A stretch of DNA of 64,000 nt from an uncultured Planctomycetia bacterium (GTDB taxonomy: Bacteria; Planctomycetota; Phycisphaerae; Phycisphaerales; SM1A02), in NCBI GenBank assembly GCA_937871505.1, contig CALMPF010000068.1, positions 25,881 to 89,880 of the forward strand, given 5' to 3'. A program made the position numbers and the translations under genes. The notes beneath the pieces were generated by a model. That model saw only the letters and a program-made list of their open reading frames with translations. It did not search any database and was not told the DNA's origin. Positions within the stretch are counted from its first letter, which is position 1, and each line of letters starts with the position of its first letter. Below, in pieces: positions 24,604 to 33,784 of this stretch.

Positions 24604-25860
24604 TCACGCGCCTGCGGCGCTCTCGGCGAAAGCCGCAAGCTCCTCGGCGCAGGCCACCATCGTGTCGATGTCCACGACATGGACATCGCTCGCGGCGCCG
24701 AGCCGATCGAGGACGGAGATCGTCACCCGTCCCCCGAGGTGCTCGCGGAAATCCTCGAGGCCGCCGCGGAGCACCTCCGGGTCGAGGAGCTTCGGATGGG
24801 AGATGGGAAGTCGCATCGCGCGGAGGCAGCGAAGCACGCGCAGCGCGTCGGCGCCGTCGATGCGGCCGGTGCGCGCCGAGTAGAGCGTGTCGAGGGCGAC
24901 GCCGATGGCGACCGCCTCGCCATGCCGCAGCGCGAAGCGCGTCTCCTGCTCGAGACGGTGCGCCGACCAGTGACCGAAGTCCAGCGGCCGCGCCTCCTTG
25001 ACCTCGAACGGGTCGCCTCCGGAGACGATGTGGCCCAGGTGCAGCTCGGCCGAGCGGCGGATCGCGGCCCCGACAAACGGCATCTCGCGCGCCGCGAGCC
25101 GCTCGGCCTCGCGCTCGATCCACTCGAAGAAGCCGCCGTCCTTCACCAGCGCCACCTTGACGATCTCGCTCAGTCCGGCGAGGAACTCCCGGTCGGGGAG
25201 CGTATCGAGAAAGCGCTCGTCGTTGAGCACTGCCCAGGGGACCGCGAAGGTGCCGAAGTAGTTCTTCTTCCCGAAGAGGTTGATCCCGTTCTTCACCCCG
25301 ACGGCGGCGTCGTCCTGTGCGAGCGTCGTGGTGGGGACGCGGATGATCCTGACCCCGCGGTGCGCCGTCGCCGCGGCGAGCCCGACGGCGTCGAGCATGG
25401 CGCCGCCGCCGATCGCGAGCACGTACGAACGGCGGCAGATCCGCCGGAGATGGATCGCCGTGTGCACCTCGTCGAGGACGTGGGTCGTGTTCTTCGCATC
25501 CTCGCCGCCCTCGACGACGATCGGTCGCGAAACCAGGCGCATCGACCCCGGATGCGCCGCGGAGTACGCCTCGATCAGGCGGTCGAGATCGGGCCGCGCC
25601 CTCGCCACGCCCGCGTCGACGACGACCAGGACCCTCCGCGGGCTCTCTGGATCGAGCTCGACGATCTCGCGGAGGATCGGGTTCGCCGGATCGAAGAGGT
25701 CGCGGGTGAAGCGCAGCCGATGCGTGAAGTCCACCGAGATCGGCGCGTCGATCCGGGCGTGGCCATCGTCGCCGTCGCGCCAGCCGACCGATGGGTCGAG
25801 GCGGGACGCGCTGGGCAGTGCGGCAGCGGGCGGGTTCGCGAGAGGGTCGACGTGCTGCAC
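24604..25860 (-). CDS. eboD: EboD-like 3-dehydroquinate synthase homologue
   Basis: A 418-residue member of the dehydroquinate synthase superfamily (NAD and zinc dependent). After about 45 variable residues it reads SVDFTHRLRFTRDLFDP, typical of EboD. Next come VLVVVDAGVA, the NAD-site YVLAIGGGAMLDAVGLAAATAHRG, IRVPTTTLAQDDAAVGVKNGINLFGKKNYFG, the EIVKVALVKDGGFF helix, DFGHWSAHRLE and RHGEAVAIGVALD with metal-binding His and Glu. True AroB enzymes share the core but not the N-terminal extension or the VDFTH start, and the neighbours are the other ebo genes. A GTG at 25860 is used; the true start could be later. In the ebo pathway its reaction is not established. It is divergent from a sugar-phosphate transferase gene. 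Confidence 0.85.
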   Translation of the reverse strand: MQHVDPLANPPAAALPSASRLDPSVGWRDGDDGHARIDAPISVDFTHRLRFTRDLFDPANPILREIVELDPESPRRVLVVVDAGVARARPDLDRLIEAYSAAHPGSMRLVSRPIVVEGGEDAKNTTHVLDEVHTAIHLRRICRRSYVLAIGGGAMLDAVGLAAATAHRGVRIIRVPTTTLAQDDAAVGVKNGINLFGKKNYFGTFAVPWAVLNDERFLDTLPDREFLAGLSEIVKVALVKDGGFFEWIEREAERLAAREMPFVGAAIRRSAELHLGHIVSGGDPFEVKEARPLDFGHWSAHRLEQETRFALRHGEAVAIGVALDTLYSARTGRIDGADALRVLRCLRAMRLPISHPKLLDPEVLRGGLEDFREHLGGRVTISVLDRLGAASDVHVVDIDTMVACAEELAAFAESAAGA

Positions 25861-25915
25861 AGGGAAGGGCGGCGCGATCGTCGGCGCCGAGCGAGCGGCC
25901 GCAACGATAGACCGT

Positions 25916-25921
25916 TACACT
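25916..25921 (+). promoter_or_regulatory. -10 hexamer TACACT upstream of the glycosyltransferase
   Basis: It lies in the divergent region 25861-26075 and would start transcription near 25928, about 148 nt before ATG 26076. A TATCGT on the minus strand nearby could serve eboD. No clear -35 is seen for either. Confidence 0.3.
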
Positions 25922-26075
25922 GGTGCCAGTTCCCTCCCTGACCCGCACGGAGTGCGGGTCGCGTGCCCCGGAAGCCGGCGGCGAACGCCATCGGGGCCGC
26001 TGGGACAGTTCACGATCGATGCCATCCCCACGCCGGACGCGCCCCGCTTCGCACTTCGGAAGGACCCTGCCGACG

Positions 26076-27467
26076 ATGCGCGCCGAGGCCATCCCGGTGC
26101 TTCCAGGCCTCGCGGGCGCGGCTCCGGGCCAGACCGCGAGCCCGAGCTCCGGTCAGGGTCCGCTCCGCGGTCCGCTCCGGGAGCGGGCCATTCCTGATGA
26201 CTGCTTCGTCGGCCCCGCTCCGGCAGCCACGCGCGGCTCGCCGTGGCGGCGGCTGGTCGCGAGCCATGCCGTTGCGCTGGCCGGGGTGCTTCCCGCCCTC
26301 GCCGTCGGCCTCTCGGTCTCGTTCGGGCTGGATCCGTCGCGCTGGACATCCGGGCAGTGGATCAACATCCTCGCCTTCGTCGGCGCGTATCTGGCGGCCT
26401 GGCTCGTCGCTCGGCGCTCCTCGATGCTGACGGCGTCGAGCAGCATCGCCGCGACCTCGATGGCGGCGGCGGGCGTGCTGGTGATGGCCGGGTTCTTCGC
26501 GACGCGCAGCTACTACTCCCTCTCGTTCCTGGGCGTCGCCTTCGCGATCGGATCGACGTGGATGGTGGTGCTCTGGCACGCATCCCAGCGCTTCGCGATG
26601 CCGACGCTCGCCGTCGTGCCGGGGGGGCACGTCGACATTCTCGACGGGCTTCCCGGCATCCGGCTGCTCCCGCTTCGCCGTCCGCCGACGCGGACGCTTC
26701 CCGTCGACGGCATCGTCGTCGATCGCCACGCGCCCCATGCGGCGGAGTGGCATCGGTTCGTGATCGACCGCGGCATCGAGGGAACGCCGATTCACCACTG
26801 CGCCGATGTCTACGAGCGCTTCGCGCAGAAGGTCTCGATCGTCCACCTCCGGGAGAACGATCTCGACCAGCCGGTGCCGCCCCCGTACGCCGCGTTCAAG
26901 CGCGTCGTCGACGTGATCGGCGCCGTGATCGGTCTCGTGGCGGCGGCGCCCGTGCTTCTGCTGGCCGCATGGCTCATCCGCCGCGAGGACCGGGGTCCGG
27001 CGCTCTTCGCCCAGGAGCGCGTCGGGCATCGGGGGGAGCGCTTCATGATGCTCAAGCTCCGGTCGATGCGTCCCGACGCAGAGGCGGACGGACCGCGCCT
27101 CGCGGTCGAGGACGACGCCCGCGCGACGCGCATCGGCGCCGTCCTTCGCCGCTGGCGCATTGACGAGCTGCCGCAGCTCTGGAACGTGCTCCGGGGCGAG
27201 ATGAGCCTCGTCGGGCCGCGCCCGGAGCAGGTCGCGTTCGTGCGGCGGTTCGAGGAGGAGCTTCCCTTCTATGCGGCGAGGCACGCCGTCAAGCCGGGGA
27301 TCACGGGCTGGGCGCAGGTGCGCGCCGGCTACGCAGGCGACCTGCCGGAGACGCAGCAGAAGCTGGTCCACGATCTCTACTACGTCCGGAACATGTCGCC
27401 CTGGCTCGATGCCTACATCGTGGGGCGGACGGCGTGGATCGTGCTCAGCGGGTTCGGCGCGAGGTAG
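26076..27467 (+). CDS. Polyprenyl-phosphate sugar-1-phosphate transferase (exopolysaccharide priming)
   Basis: A 463-residue membrane enzyme of the bacterial sugar transferase family (WcaJ/WbaP type). It links the first sugar phosphate to undecaprenyl phosphate to begin exopolysaccharide or O-antigen synthesis. Four hydrophobic helices lie at about 60-180, a Rossmann-like middle section follows (LPVDGIVVDRHAP), then the catalytic domain. That domain begins FKRVVDVIGAVIGLV, contains LFAQERVGHRGERFMMLKLRSM, the DELPQLWNVLRGEMSLVGPRP signature and KPGITGWAQVRAGYAG. The ATG at 26076 was chosen (GGAAGGA upstream); ATG 26019 and GTG 25923 are in frame but add low-complexity residues. No other polysaccharide gene adjoins it. 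It is divergent from eboD. Confidence 0.92.
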   Translation: MRAEAIPVLPGLAGAAPGQTASPSSGQGPLRGPLRERAIPDDCFVGPAPAATRGSPWRRLVASHAVALAGVLPALAVGLSVSFGLDPSRWTSGQWINILAFVGAYLAAWLVARRSSMLTASSSIAATSMAAAGVLVMAGFFATRSYYSLSFLGVAFAIGSTWMVVLWHASQRFAMPTLAVVPGGHVDILDGLPGIRLLPLRRPPTRTLPVDGIVVDRHAPHAAEWHRFVIDRGIEGTPIHHCADVYERFAQKVSIVHLRENDLDQPVPPPYAAFKRVVDVIGAVIGLVAAAPVLLLAAWLIRREDRGPALFAQERVGHRGERFMMLKLRSMRPDAEADGPRLAVEDDARATRIGAVLRRWRIDELPQLWNVLRGEMSLVGPRPEQVAFVRRFEEELPFYAARHAVKPGITGWAQVRAGYAGDLPETQQKLVHDLYYVRNMSPWLDAYIVGRTAWIVLSGFGAR

Positions 27468-27504
27468 CGGCGCGCCGCGCGCATCACGTCGCGCCGGCCG
27501 GTCA

Positions 27505-27510
27505 TACGCT
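27505..27510 (+). promoter_or_regulatory. Leaderless-type -10 hexamer TACGCT, adenosyltransferase
   Basis: It ends 5 nt before the GTG start at 27516. Confidence 0.5.
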
Positions 27511-27515
27511 GCGCC

Positions 27516-28109
27516 GTGAAGCTCTACACCCGAACCGGCGACGACGGCACCACGGGGCTCTTCTCGGGCGCCCGCGTGAGCAAGGATCATCCGCGCATCG
27601 AGGCCTACGGCACCGTCGACGAGCTCAACTCGAGCCTCGGACTGGCGATCGCCGCGTGCGATCCGGGGCGGGCCTTCGAGTCTCGCCTGGCGGAGATCCT
27701 CGGCGAGATCCAGTCGCGGCTCTTCGACATCGGCGCCGACCTCGCCACGCCGGAGGGCAGCGCGAACGAGTCCCGGATCGTCCGCATCGACGACGATCAT
27801 GTCGCCGAGAGCGAGCGCTGGATCGACGAGGTCGACGGCGGCAATCTCCCGATGCGGCACTTCGTGATGCCCGGCGGCACCGAGCTCGCGGCCCGGCTCC
27901 ATCTCGCGCGGACCATCTGCCGCCGCGCGGAGCGCCTGGTGGTCTCGCTGAGCCACGTCGAGCCGGTCGGGACCGCATCGATCCGCTACCTCAACCGCGT
28001 CAGCGACCTGCTCTTCGCCTGTGCGCGGCGGGCGAACCGCGAGGCCGGGGTGGCCGATCTGCCGTGGAAGCCATCGGCCGGCGGCGCTCGCGGAGCGCGC
28101 CCGGAGTGA
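27516..28109 (+). CDS. PduO-type cob(I)alamin adenosyltransferase
   Basis: This enzyme transfers the adenosyl group of ATP to cob(I)alamin, giving coenzyme B12. The 197-residue protein has the family's N-terminal ATP loop TRTGDDGTTGLFSGARVSKD, the core EAYGTVDELNSSLGLA, the LFDIGADLATP segment, the MPGGTELAARLHLARTICRRAERLVV helix and YLNRVSDLLFACARRAN near the end. All are typical of trimeric PduO-type enzymes. The start is GTG at 27516, supported by the TACGCT hexamer 5 nt upstream and the absence of a Shine-Dalgarno. No B12-dependent enzyme or riboswitch is seen nearby. Confidence 0.93.
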   Translation: MKLYTRTGDDGTTGLFSGARVSKDHPRIEAYGTVDELNSSLGLAIAACDPGRAFESRLAEILGEIQSRLFDIGADLATPEGSANESRIVRIDDDHVAESERWIDEVDGGNLPMRHFVMPGGTELAARLHLARTICRRAERLVVSLSHVEPVGTASIRYLNRVSDLLFACARRANREAGVADLPWKPSAGGARGARPE

Positions 28110-28176
28110 GATCGCGCGCTCCGCGCGCCGCGGGCGACTCAGTCCCGGGCGGCGCGCCCGCCCCGCACGCTCGGCG

Positions 28177-30987
28177 TCAGCGTTCCGCCGCTTCCATCCG
28201 CGCCAGGGCCTCGAGGCGCCGACGGTGGATCTCCCGGTCCGGCTCGAGGATCGCCAGCGCCTCGAGATGCAGCCGCGCGAGATCGAGCCGGTCGGACTCG
28301 ATCGCGATCGCCGCCGCCAGCTCGCGCCGCCCGGGCTCGTAGCCGTCGATCCGAACGGCCTTGGTCGCCGCGTCGAGCGCCGCTTCAAGGCGTCCCGCGT
28401 CGCGCTGGATCCGCGCAAGCTCCAGCGCGTATGCGGCCGAGTGGACCTCGAAGGCATCGAGGATCCGCAGGTGCTCGAGAGCGCGGTCGTCCTCGCCGCG
28501 TTCGAGGAAGTGCCGCGCGAGGACGCGGTGCGGGTACGGATCGGCCGGCCGCAGCCGGATGAACCGGCGGAGCAGCGCCTCGTGCTCCGCATCGAGCGCG
28601 GTCCCCGCAGCATCGAGCCGGCGCAGGCGGAGCTCGATCAGGTCGGGATGATCGGGGAACTCCCGCAGCCACGCGGCGAGCGTCGCGTCGTCGATGTCGA
28701 CCGGCGGCTTCGACTCGGGCGGCCAGAGCGCCGATGCGTCCGCGTCGCGCCGCGCCTGCTCGGGCGTCGGGCCGTCGGGAGCGATGCGCACGCCGCCCGC
28801 AGCCTCCGCGAGCGCGTCGACGACGCGCTGGGCCCGGGCCCGGCGCATCGCCTCCATCGCGCGGAGCACGGTCTCGTCCTGCGAGCGCAGGCGGTCGAGG
28901 AGCGTCTCCATCGAGGGCTCCGGCGCGAGCCCCCACGCGCGGACCTGATCACCGGCCCAGACGAGAAAGTCGCGGTGGAACTCCTCCCGGGAGATCCCGA
29001 GGGCCTGCGGCATCGCTTCGGCCTCGCGCACGCCGTCGAAGTAGCGCTCGATCAGCCGCACGAGGGCGCCCTCGCCGAAGCGCTCATCGATGTACTCGAC
29101 CATCCAGGCCCCTTGGGCGTAGGCGAGGCTGCGGTCCTGCGGTCGGCGCGGTCGGGTGAACGCCCAGTTGATCGAGTCGAGGTCGAAGAGCGTTCCCGCC
29201 GTCCACTCGCGCGCGAGCATGCTGCAGGTCTCGAAGCGGCGCGGAGCGGTCTCGATGCTGACGGCGGCGGCCTCGGTGAGCCAGTGCGGGATCCGGTTGC
29301 GCGTCTGGCTGAGGGTGATGGTGTGCGCGTACTCGTGCCGGAGCACCTGGAGCCAGTCGTAGGGACCGCGGTGCAGGTGCGGCGGTCCCTCGCGCGGCGT
29401 CTCCAGCGCGATGACCGGTCCGGTGCACGCGGCGATGGTGTGCACGGAGGGCATTCCCGTGATCCGCACCGCGAAGAAGCGGTGATCCGGCATCAGTTCG
29501 ATGATCGTCTTGCGCTCAGGGGTGTGGGCGAAGCGCTCGACGAGATCCGCGTGCATCTCGTCCAGGGCCTCCGGCATCAGCGCCGCCACGACCGCGTCCT
29601 TGCCGGGTCTGTAGCGGATCCTGAAGTGCTCCGACTCCAGCTCGGTGAACTCCTCGAGCTGGCGCAGCAGCTCGAGCGAGTTCACCGCGCGGCGGTTGAA
29701 CGGATCGAACGCGAGCACCGACTCGAGGGCATATCGCGCCCGGCTGTCGCGGCCGGACTGCATCTCCAGCAGTCCGAGCTCGATCTGCGGGGCGGCCCAG
29801 CGCGGCCGGCGGCGGATCGCCTCGGCGAGGATCTCCGCCGCGGCCTCGTACTGGCGCTGGAGGCTCAGATGGCGCCCGACGAGGGCGTGCGCCTCGGCGC
29901 TCCCGGGGGAGAGTCGATCGTGCAGCGCGAGGACCTCGGCCGTCGCCTCCTCGTCGAAGGCGAGCGCGTGCGCAGCCGCCTCCATCGCGATCGCAGGCCG
30001 CATCAGCGGGTAGCGCCGACGGACCGGGGCCAGCAGCCGCAGCGCGTCCTCGGGGTCGTCCTGGATGATCCGCATCTCCGCGGCGAGCAGCGCCGCGAGG
30101 GGATGCCCAGGGGCGACGCGCCGGATCGCGGCGACGGCGCGCTCGACGCCGTCGAAGTCGAAGACCTGAAGCCCCGCGCGACCGAGGAGATGCCACGCCT
30201 CGGTCGCGCGGGGGTTGAGCTCCAGCGCGGTGTGCAGCGCCGCCACGCCCTCGCGCAGGTTCTCCTTCTCCAGCAGCACCGAGCCCTCCGCGACCAGCGC
30301 GGGCCAGTACAGCCGGTCGAGATCCTGATGGGCCCTGCCGAGGAGGGTCACCATCGTCTGGAAGTCGCGCGCAGGCTGGCCCTGCACGCGGGCGCGGAGC
30401 TTGAGGGCGCGGATTCCATCCACGAGATCCGGGGCCGAGTCGATCGAGCGGCGCGAGAGCAGCGCCACCGGAGCGCTCACTTCGGCATCGGCCTCGTCGA
30501 GCCTTCCGAGCATCTCCAGCGCCTCGGCCCGCTGCCGGGCGGCGCGGACTCCGTCGATGCCGTCGAGCAGCGCCAGCGCCGCCTCCGCGTCGCCCGCGAG
30601 GAGCCGCGACTCTGCGCGGAGCGTCGGCGATGCCGCTTCGTCCTCGAAGACCGGGTGATCGAGATCGAAGCGAAGGAGCGCCGCGGCCGCGATCCGGTCC
30701 GGCGCGTCGAGGTCGCGTTCGTCCCAGACGCCGTGGAAGACGCGGAGGTCCTTGCGCTCGTCCTCGCGAAGCCACTCCGCCGCCACCGCCCGCGCCGCAG
30801 CCTCGCGCAGCGCAAAGGCGGCCGGAATCATCGGTCGCGACGGGGACTGCGCCACGGCGCTCGACGGCAGCGGCGCCGTCAGCGCGAGTGCGCAGCCGAA
30901 GAGCCATGCGTGCCGCCGCCGTGCGATCCTCGGGAGCCCGGGCGGCGCCGGAGCGCTCCTGCCGGAGTCGACGTCAGAGAGGGACAT
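28177..30987 (-). CDS. Exported TPR protein with HExxH peptidase-like domain
   Basis: A 936-residue exported protein. A basic N-terminus and hydrophobic stretch (AWLFGCALALTAPLPSSAVA) look like a signal peptide or anchor, starting after about 25 residues. TPR-like helices fill roughly 100-440 (for example EGVAALHTALELNPRATEAWHLLGRAGLQ and IRRRPRWAAPQIELGLLEMQSGRDSRARYALESVLAFDP). Residues about 450-720 form a gluzincin-type domain with HEYAH and a Glu 17-20 residues later (IPHWLTEAAAV), the zinc ligands of MA-clan peptidases. A second TPR block lies at the C-terminus. It is probably periplasmic and may degrade or chaperone envelope proteins; no substrate can be named. It is divergent from the aminotransferase gene, and both have close TACNNT hexamers in the shared 94-base region. 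Confidence 0.8.
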   Translation of the reverse strand: MSLSDVDSGRSAPAPPGLPRIARRRHAWLFGCALALTAPLPSSAVAQSPSRPMIPAAFALREAAARAVAAEWLREDERKDLRVFHGVWDERDLDAPDRIAAAALLRFDLDHPVFEDEAASPTLRAESRLLAGDAEAALALLDGIDGVRAARQRAEALEMLGRLDEADAEVSAPVALLSRRSIDSAPDLVDGIRALKLRARVQGQPARDFQTMVTLLGRAHQDLDRLYWPALVAEGSVLLEKENLREGVAALHTALELNPRATEAWHLLGRAGLQVFDFDGVERAVAAIRRVAPGHPLAALLAAEMRIIQDDPEDALRLLAPVRRRYPLMRPAIAMEAAAHALAFDEEATAEVLALHDRLSPGSAEAHALVGRHLSLQRQYEAAAEILAEAIRRRPRWAAPQIELGLLEMQSGRDSRARYALESVLAFDPFNRRAVNSLELLRQLEEFTELESEHFRIRYRPGKDAVVAALMPEALDEMHADLVERFAHTPERKTIIELMPDHRFFAVRITGMPSVHTIAACTGPVIALETPREGPPHLHRGPYDWLQVLRHEYAHTITLSQTRNRIPHWLTEAAAVSIETAPRRFETCSMLAREWTAGTLFDLDSINWAFTRPRRPQDRSLAYAQGAWMVEYIDERFGEGALVRLIERYFDGVREAEAMPQALGISREEFHRDFLVWAGDQVRAWGLAPEPSMETLLDRLRSQDETVLRAMEAMRRARAQRVVDALAEAAGGVRIAPDGPTPEQARRDADASALWPPESKPPVDIDDATLAAWLREFPDHPDLIELRLRRLDAAGTALDAEHEALLRRFIRLRPADPYPHRVLARHFLERGEDDRALEHLRILDAFEVHSAAYALELARIQRDAGRLEAALDAATKAVRIDGYEPGRRELAAAIAIESDRLDLARLHLEALAILEPDREIHRRRLEALARMEAAER

Positions 30988-30993
30988 CGCGGG

Positions 30994-30999
30994 AGGGTA
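30994..30999 (-). promoter_or_regulatory. Leaderless-type -10 hexamer TACCCT, TPR/peptidase gene
   Basis: It ends 6 nt before the minus-strand ATG at 30987. Confidence 0.45.
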
Positions 31000-31068
31000 G
31001 GAGTTGAGCGACTGCGGCCCGGCCGCTGCGGGCGACTCTCACGGCGCCGAGAGGCGGACCGCGCCGCG

Positions 31069-31074
31069 TACGCT
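31069..31074 (+). promoter_or_regulatory. Leaderless-type -10 hexamer TACGCT, aminotransferase gene
   Basis: It ends 7 nt before the ATG at 31082. With the minus-strand hexamer at 30994 it forms a compact divergent promoter region. Confidence 0.5.
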
Positions 31075-31081
31075 CCGAGCG

Positions 31082-32344
31082 ATGGAGCCCCAGCGCACTT
31101 CGCTGCCCGGGCGCCGATCGGCCGAAGGCATCCGCGCCGGCGCGGCGCCCGAGGCCCCGACGGCGTCGGCCGTCGGCGCTGCCGAGCGCCCCTCGATCGC
31201 GGGGAGCGTCGATCTCTTCCCCGTCCTCGCGGGCGACGCGCACCTGAATCACGCCGGCGTGGCGCCGCTGCCTGCGCCGGTCGCCGCTGCGATGCGGCGG
31301 GTCGTCGATGCGTGGTCGACCGATGGCCCGCAGCCCTGGGGATACGTCGCCATCGATCGGCTCCGTCGGCTCGCGGCGGAGCTTCTCGGCGTCGCGAGCG
31401 ACGAAGTCGCCATCGTGCCCAACACCTCGACGGGCCTTGCGATCGTCGCCGCAGGCCTCGCACTCGGCGCAGGCGACGTCGTGGTCACCACCGGGGTGGA
31501 GTTTCCGGCCAATCGCTATGCGTGGGAGCACCGGATTCAGGATGGCCTCGCGCTGACGATCGTGCCTCCCGGTCCGGATGGTCTCTTCGTCGACGATGAC
31601 GCCGTCGTCGAAGCGATGCGCCGCGACTTTCCGGGGCGCCGCACGCGGCTCCTGGCGATCAGCCACGTGCAGTTCGCCAGCGGCCAGCGCCACGACATCG
31701 CCCGGCTCGCCGCCGCGGCCCACGAGCTCGGCGGGCTCATCTGCCTCGACGCGATCCAGTCCATCGGCGCCATCGACGTGCGCTGCGGCGCGTGGGAGGT
31801 GGACTTCGCCGCTGCCGACGGTCACAAGTGGATGCTCGGGCCCGAGGGCACCGGCATCCTCGTCGTCCGGCGGGCGCACCTCGAACGCCTCCGGCCGCCG
31901 CTGGTCGGATGCATGAGCACGGCGTCGCCGCTCGACTACGACCGCTACGACGCGCGGCTGCATCCGAGCGCACGGCGCTACGAGCCGGGCTGCCACTCGA
32001 TCGTCGGCATCGCCGGACTCGCCGCGGCGCTCGAGCTTCTGCTCGGCGAGCGCATCGACCGGGTCGAGCCGCAGGTCCTCCGCCGCGCTGCGGAGATCGC
32101 CGAGGCTCTTCGCGGCGCCGGACACCGCGTGCTCTCGCGCGGACATGACGGCGACGGCGACCGCGGCAGCGGGATCGTCGCGGCAGCGCCGCGGGAGGGC
32201 GGACCGCCGGAGGCGCTGCTGGCGCGGCTGCGTTCGGCCGGCATCCACGGCGTCGTGCGCCGCGGGCTGCTGCGGCTCTCGCCGCACTTCTACAACACAC
32301 TTGAGCAGGTCGAGCGCGTCCGCGAGGCCCTCGCGCGCGGATGA
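31082..32344 (+). CDS. Class V aminotransferase (cysteine desulfurase/epimerase-like)
   Basis: A 420-residue PLP enzyme of aminotransferase class V. The segments HLNHAGVAPLPAPVAAAM, EVAIVPNTSTGLAIVAAGL, TTGVEFPANRYAW, HVQFASGQRHDIARL and LICLDAIQSIGAIDV lead to the PLP lysine in AADGHKWMLGPEGTGIL. The order resembles isopenicillin-N epimerase-like and cysteine desulfurase-like proteins. The flexible Cys loop of true desulfurases is not evident, so a PLP lyase or epimerase role is equally possible. About 55 low-complexity residues precede the domain. The start at 31082 is supported by the TACGCT hexamer 7 nt upstream rather than a Shine-Dalgarno. No Fe-S assembly genes are adjacent. Confidence 0.85.
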   Translation: MEPQRTSLPGRRSAEGIRAGAAPEAPTASAVGAAERPSIAGSVDLFPVLAGDAHLNHAGVAPLPAPVAAAMRRVVDAWSTDGPQPWGYVAIDRLRRLAAELLGVASDEVAIVPNTSTGLAIVAAGLALGAGDVVVTTGVEFPANRYAWEHRIQDGLALTIVPPGPDGLFVDDDAVVEAMRRDFPGRRTRLLAISHVQFASGQRHDIARLAAAAHELGGLICLDAIQSIGAIDVRCGAWEVDFAAADGHKWMLGPEGTGILVVRRAHLERLRPPLVGCMSTASPLDYDRYDARLHPSARRYEPGCHSIVGIAGLAAALELLLGERIDRVEPQVLRRAAEIAEALRGAGHRVLSRGHDGDGDRGSGIVAAAPREGGPPEALLARLRSAGIHGVVRRGLLRLSPHFYNTLEQVERVREALARG

Positions 32345-32473
32345 GCCGGCTTCCGGATGGTCGCGGATGGGCGCGGCCGCGGCGCACGCCGTCGCGCGCT
32401 CCGCTCCGGAATGCTCGAGCGAACAGGCGCGCCGGCCCCGGCACCGTGAGCGCAGGCGTCGCGGCTGACCGTC

Positions 32474-33784
32474 CTACAGGCCCAGCAGCAGCCGCTCCGG
32501 CCTCTCGACGCAGTTGCGCACGTGCACGAGGAAGCCGACCGCCTCCGCGCCGTCGAGGATGCGGTGGTCGTAGCTCAGCGCCAGGTACATCATCGGCCGG
32601 AGGACGATCTGCCCCGGGTTCGCCGGGTCCTCGACGGGGCGCCTCTTGATCGAGTGCATCCCGAGGATCGCCGACTGCGGCGGGTTCAGGATCGGCGTCG
32701 ACATGAGCGATCCATAGACGCCGCCGTTGCTGATCGTGAAGGTGCCCCCGGTCATCTCCTCGACCGCGAGCTTTCCGTCGCGGGCGCGGAGCGCAAGCTC
32801 CTTGATTCCCTGCTCGATCTGGGCGAACGAGCGCGACTCGGCGTTGCGGAGGACCGGCACGACGAGGCCCTTGTCGGTGCCGACCGCGACGGCGATGTCG
32901 GCATGGTCGTGGTACTCGACCTCCTCCCCGACGATCGACGCGTTCGCCTTGGGGAAGGCGCGCAGCGCCGACGCGCAGGCGGCGACGAAGAAGCTCATGA
33001 AGCCCAGGCCGATGCCGTGCCGCTTCTCGAAGGCCTCCTTGTGCTCGGCGCGGAGGCGCATGACCTCGGTCATGTCCGCCTCGTTGAAGGTCGTCAGCAT
33101 CGCCGCCGTGCGCTGCGCCTCGACGAGGCGCTCGGCGATGCGGAGGCGGAGCTTGGTCATCCGCTCGCGGCGGACGCCGCGGCTCGCGTGGACGGCACCC
33201 GGCACCGTCGCTGCGCCTCCGCCGGGGGCGGCGGATGACGGCAGCGACGCCGACCCCGCACTTCGCGCTGCGGCGTCCCCCGCAGGCTGCCGCGCGACGC
33301 TCTCGACGTCCTCGCGCGTGATCCGTCCCGAGGGGCCCGTCCCCTGCACCGAGGCGAGGTCGACGCCGCGCTCCGCGGCGATCTTGCGGGCGACGGAAGT
33401 GGCCCGCGGCTCACCGGAACCCGATGCCGCGGACGAAGGTGACCCGGAAGCCGTCGTCCCGGAAGCGGCGCCGGCGATCGCGGTGGCGGAGGCGGTCGTC
33501 GCCCCGCCGACCGCCGGGCCGGATGTCGCGGCCGCCGCCGGGCGCTTCGACGCCGTGTCGATCTCGCCGACCACGGCGCCGACGGGGAGGTCGCTTCCCG
33601 TGGCGGCCTTCACGCCCAGCCGACCGGCCGCCGGCGCGCGGAGCTCGAGCGTCGCCTTGTCCGACTCGATCTCGACGAGCAGTTCATCCTTCTCGACCCA
33701 GTCGCCATCCTGCTTGTGCCAGGTGCCGAGGCGGACCTCGGAGATCGACTCGCCGGGACTGGGGATTGTGAGTTGAGTGGACAT
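32474..33784 (-). CDS. odhB: 2-oxoglutarate dehydrogenase E2, dihydrolipoyl succinyltransferase
   Basis: The E2 core of the 2-oxoglutarate dehydrogenase complex passes succinyl groups from lipoate to CoA. The 436-residue protein has one N-terminal lipoyl domain (lipoyl Lys43 in [11 protein letters not shown]), an Ala/Ser/Thr-rich linker of about 60 residues, and a peripheral subunit-binding domain ([33 protein letters not shown]). The C-terminal acyltransferase domain carries the HxxxD motif in [12 protein letters not shown]. It lies 276 bp downstream of the E1 gene on the same strand, so co-expression is likely. E3 (lpd) is not in the window. No Shine-Dalgarno is obvious at this ATG; homology starts at [14 protein letters not shown]. 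Confidence 0.95.
   Translation of the reverse strand: MSTQLTIPSPGESISEVRLGTWHKQDGDWVEKDELLVEIESDKATLELRAPAAGRLGVKAATGSDLPVGAVVGEIDTASKRPAAAATSGPAVGGATTASATAIAGAASGTTASGSPSSAASGSGEPRATSVARKIAAERGVDLASVQGTGPSGRITREDVESVARQPAGDAAARSAGSASLPSSAAPGGGAATVPGAVHASRGVRRERMTKLRLRIAERLVEAQRTAAMLTTFNEADMTEVMRLRAEHKEAFEKRHGIGLGFMSFFVAACASALRAFPKANASIVGEEVEYHDHADIAVAVGTDKGLVVPVLRNAESRSFAQIEQGIKELALRARDGKLAVEEMTGGTFTISNGGVYGSLMSTPILNPPQSAILGMHSIKRRPVEDPANPGQIVLRPMMYLALSYDHRILDGAEAVGFLVHVRNCVERPERLLLGL

Noticed and set aside
24604..25860. Housekeeping aroB
   Set aside because: The neighbours are eboA-F-like genes and the N-terminal part matches EboD; no other shikimate genes are near.
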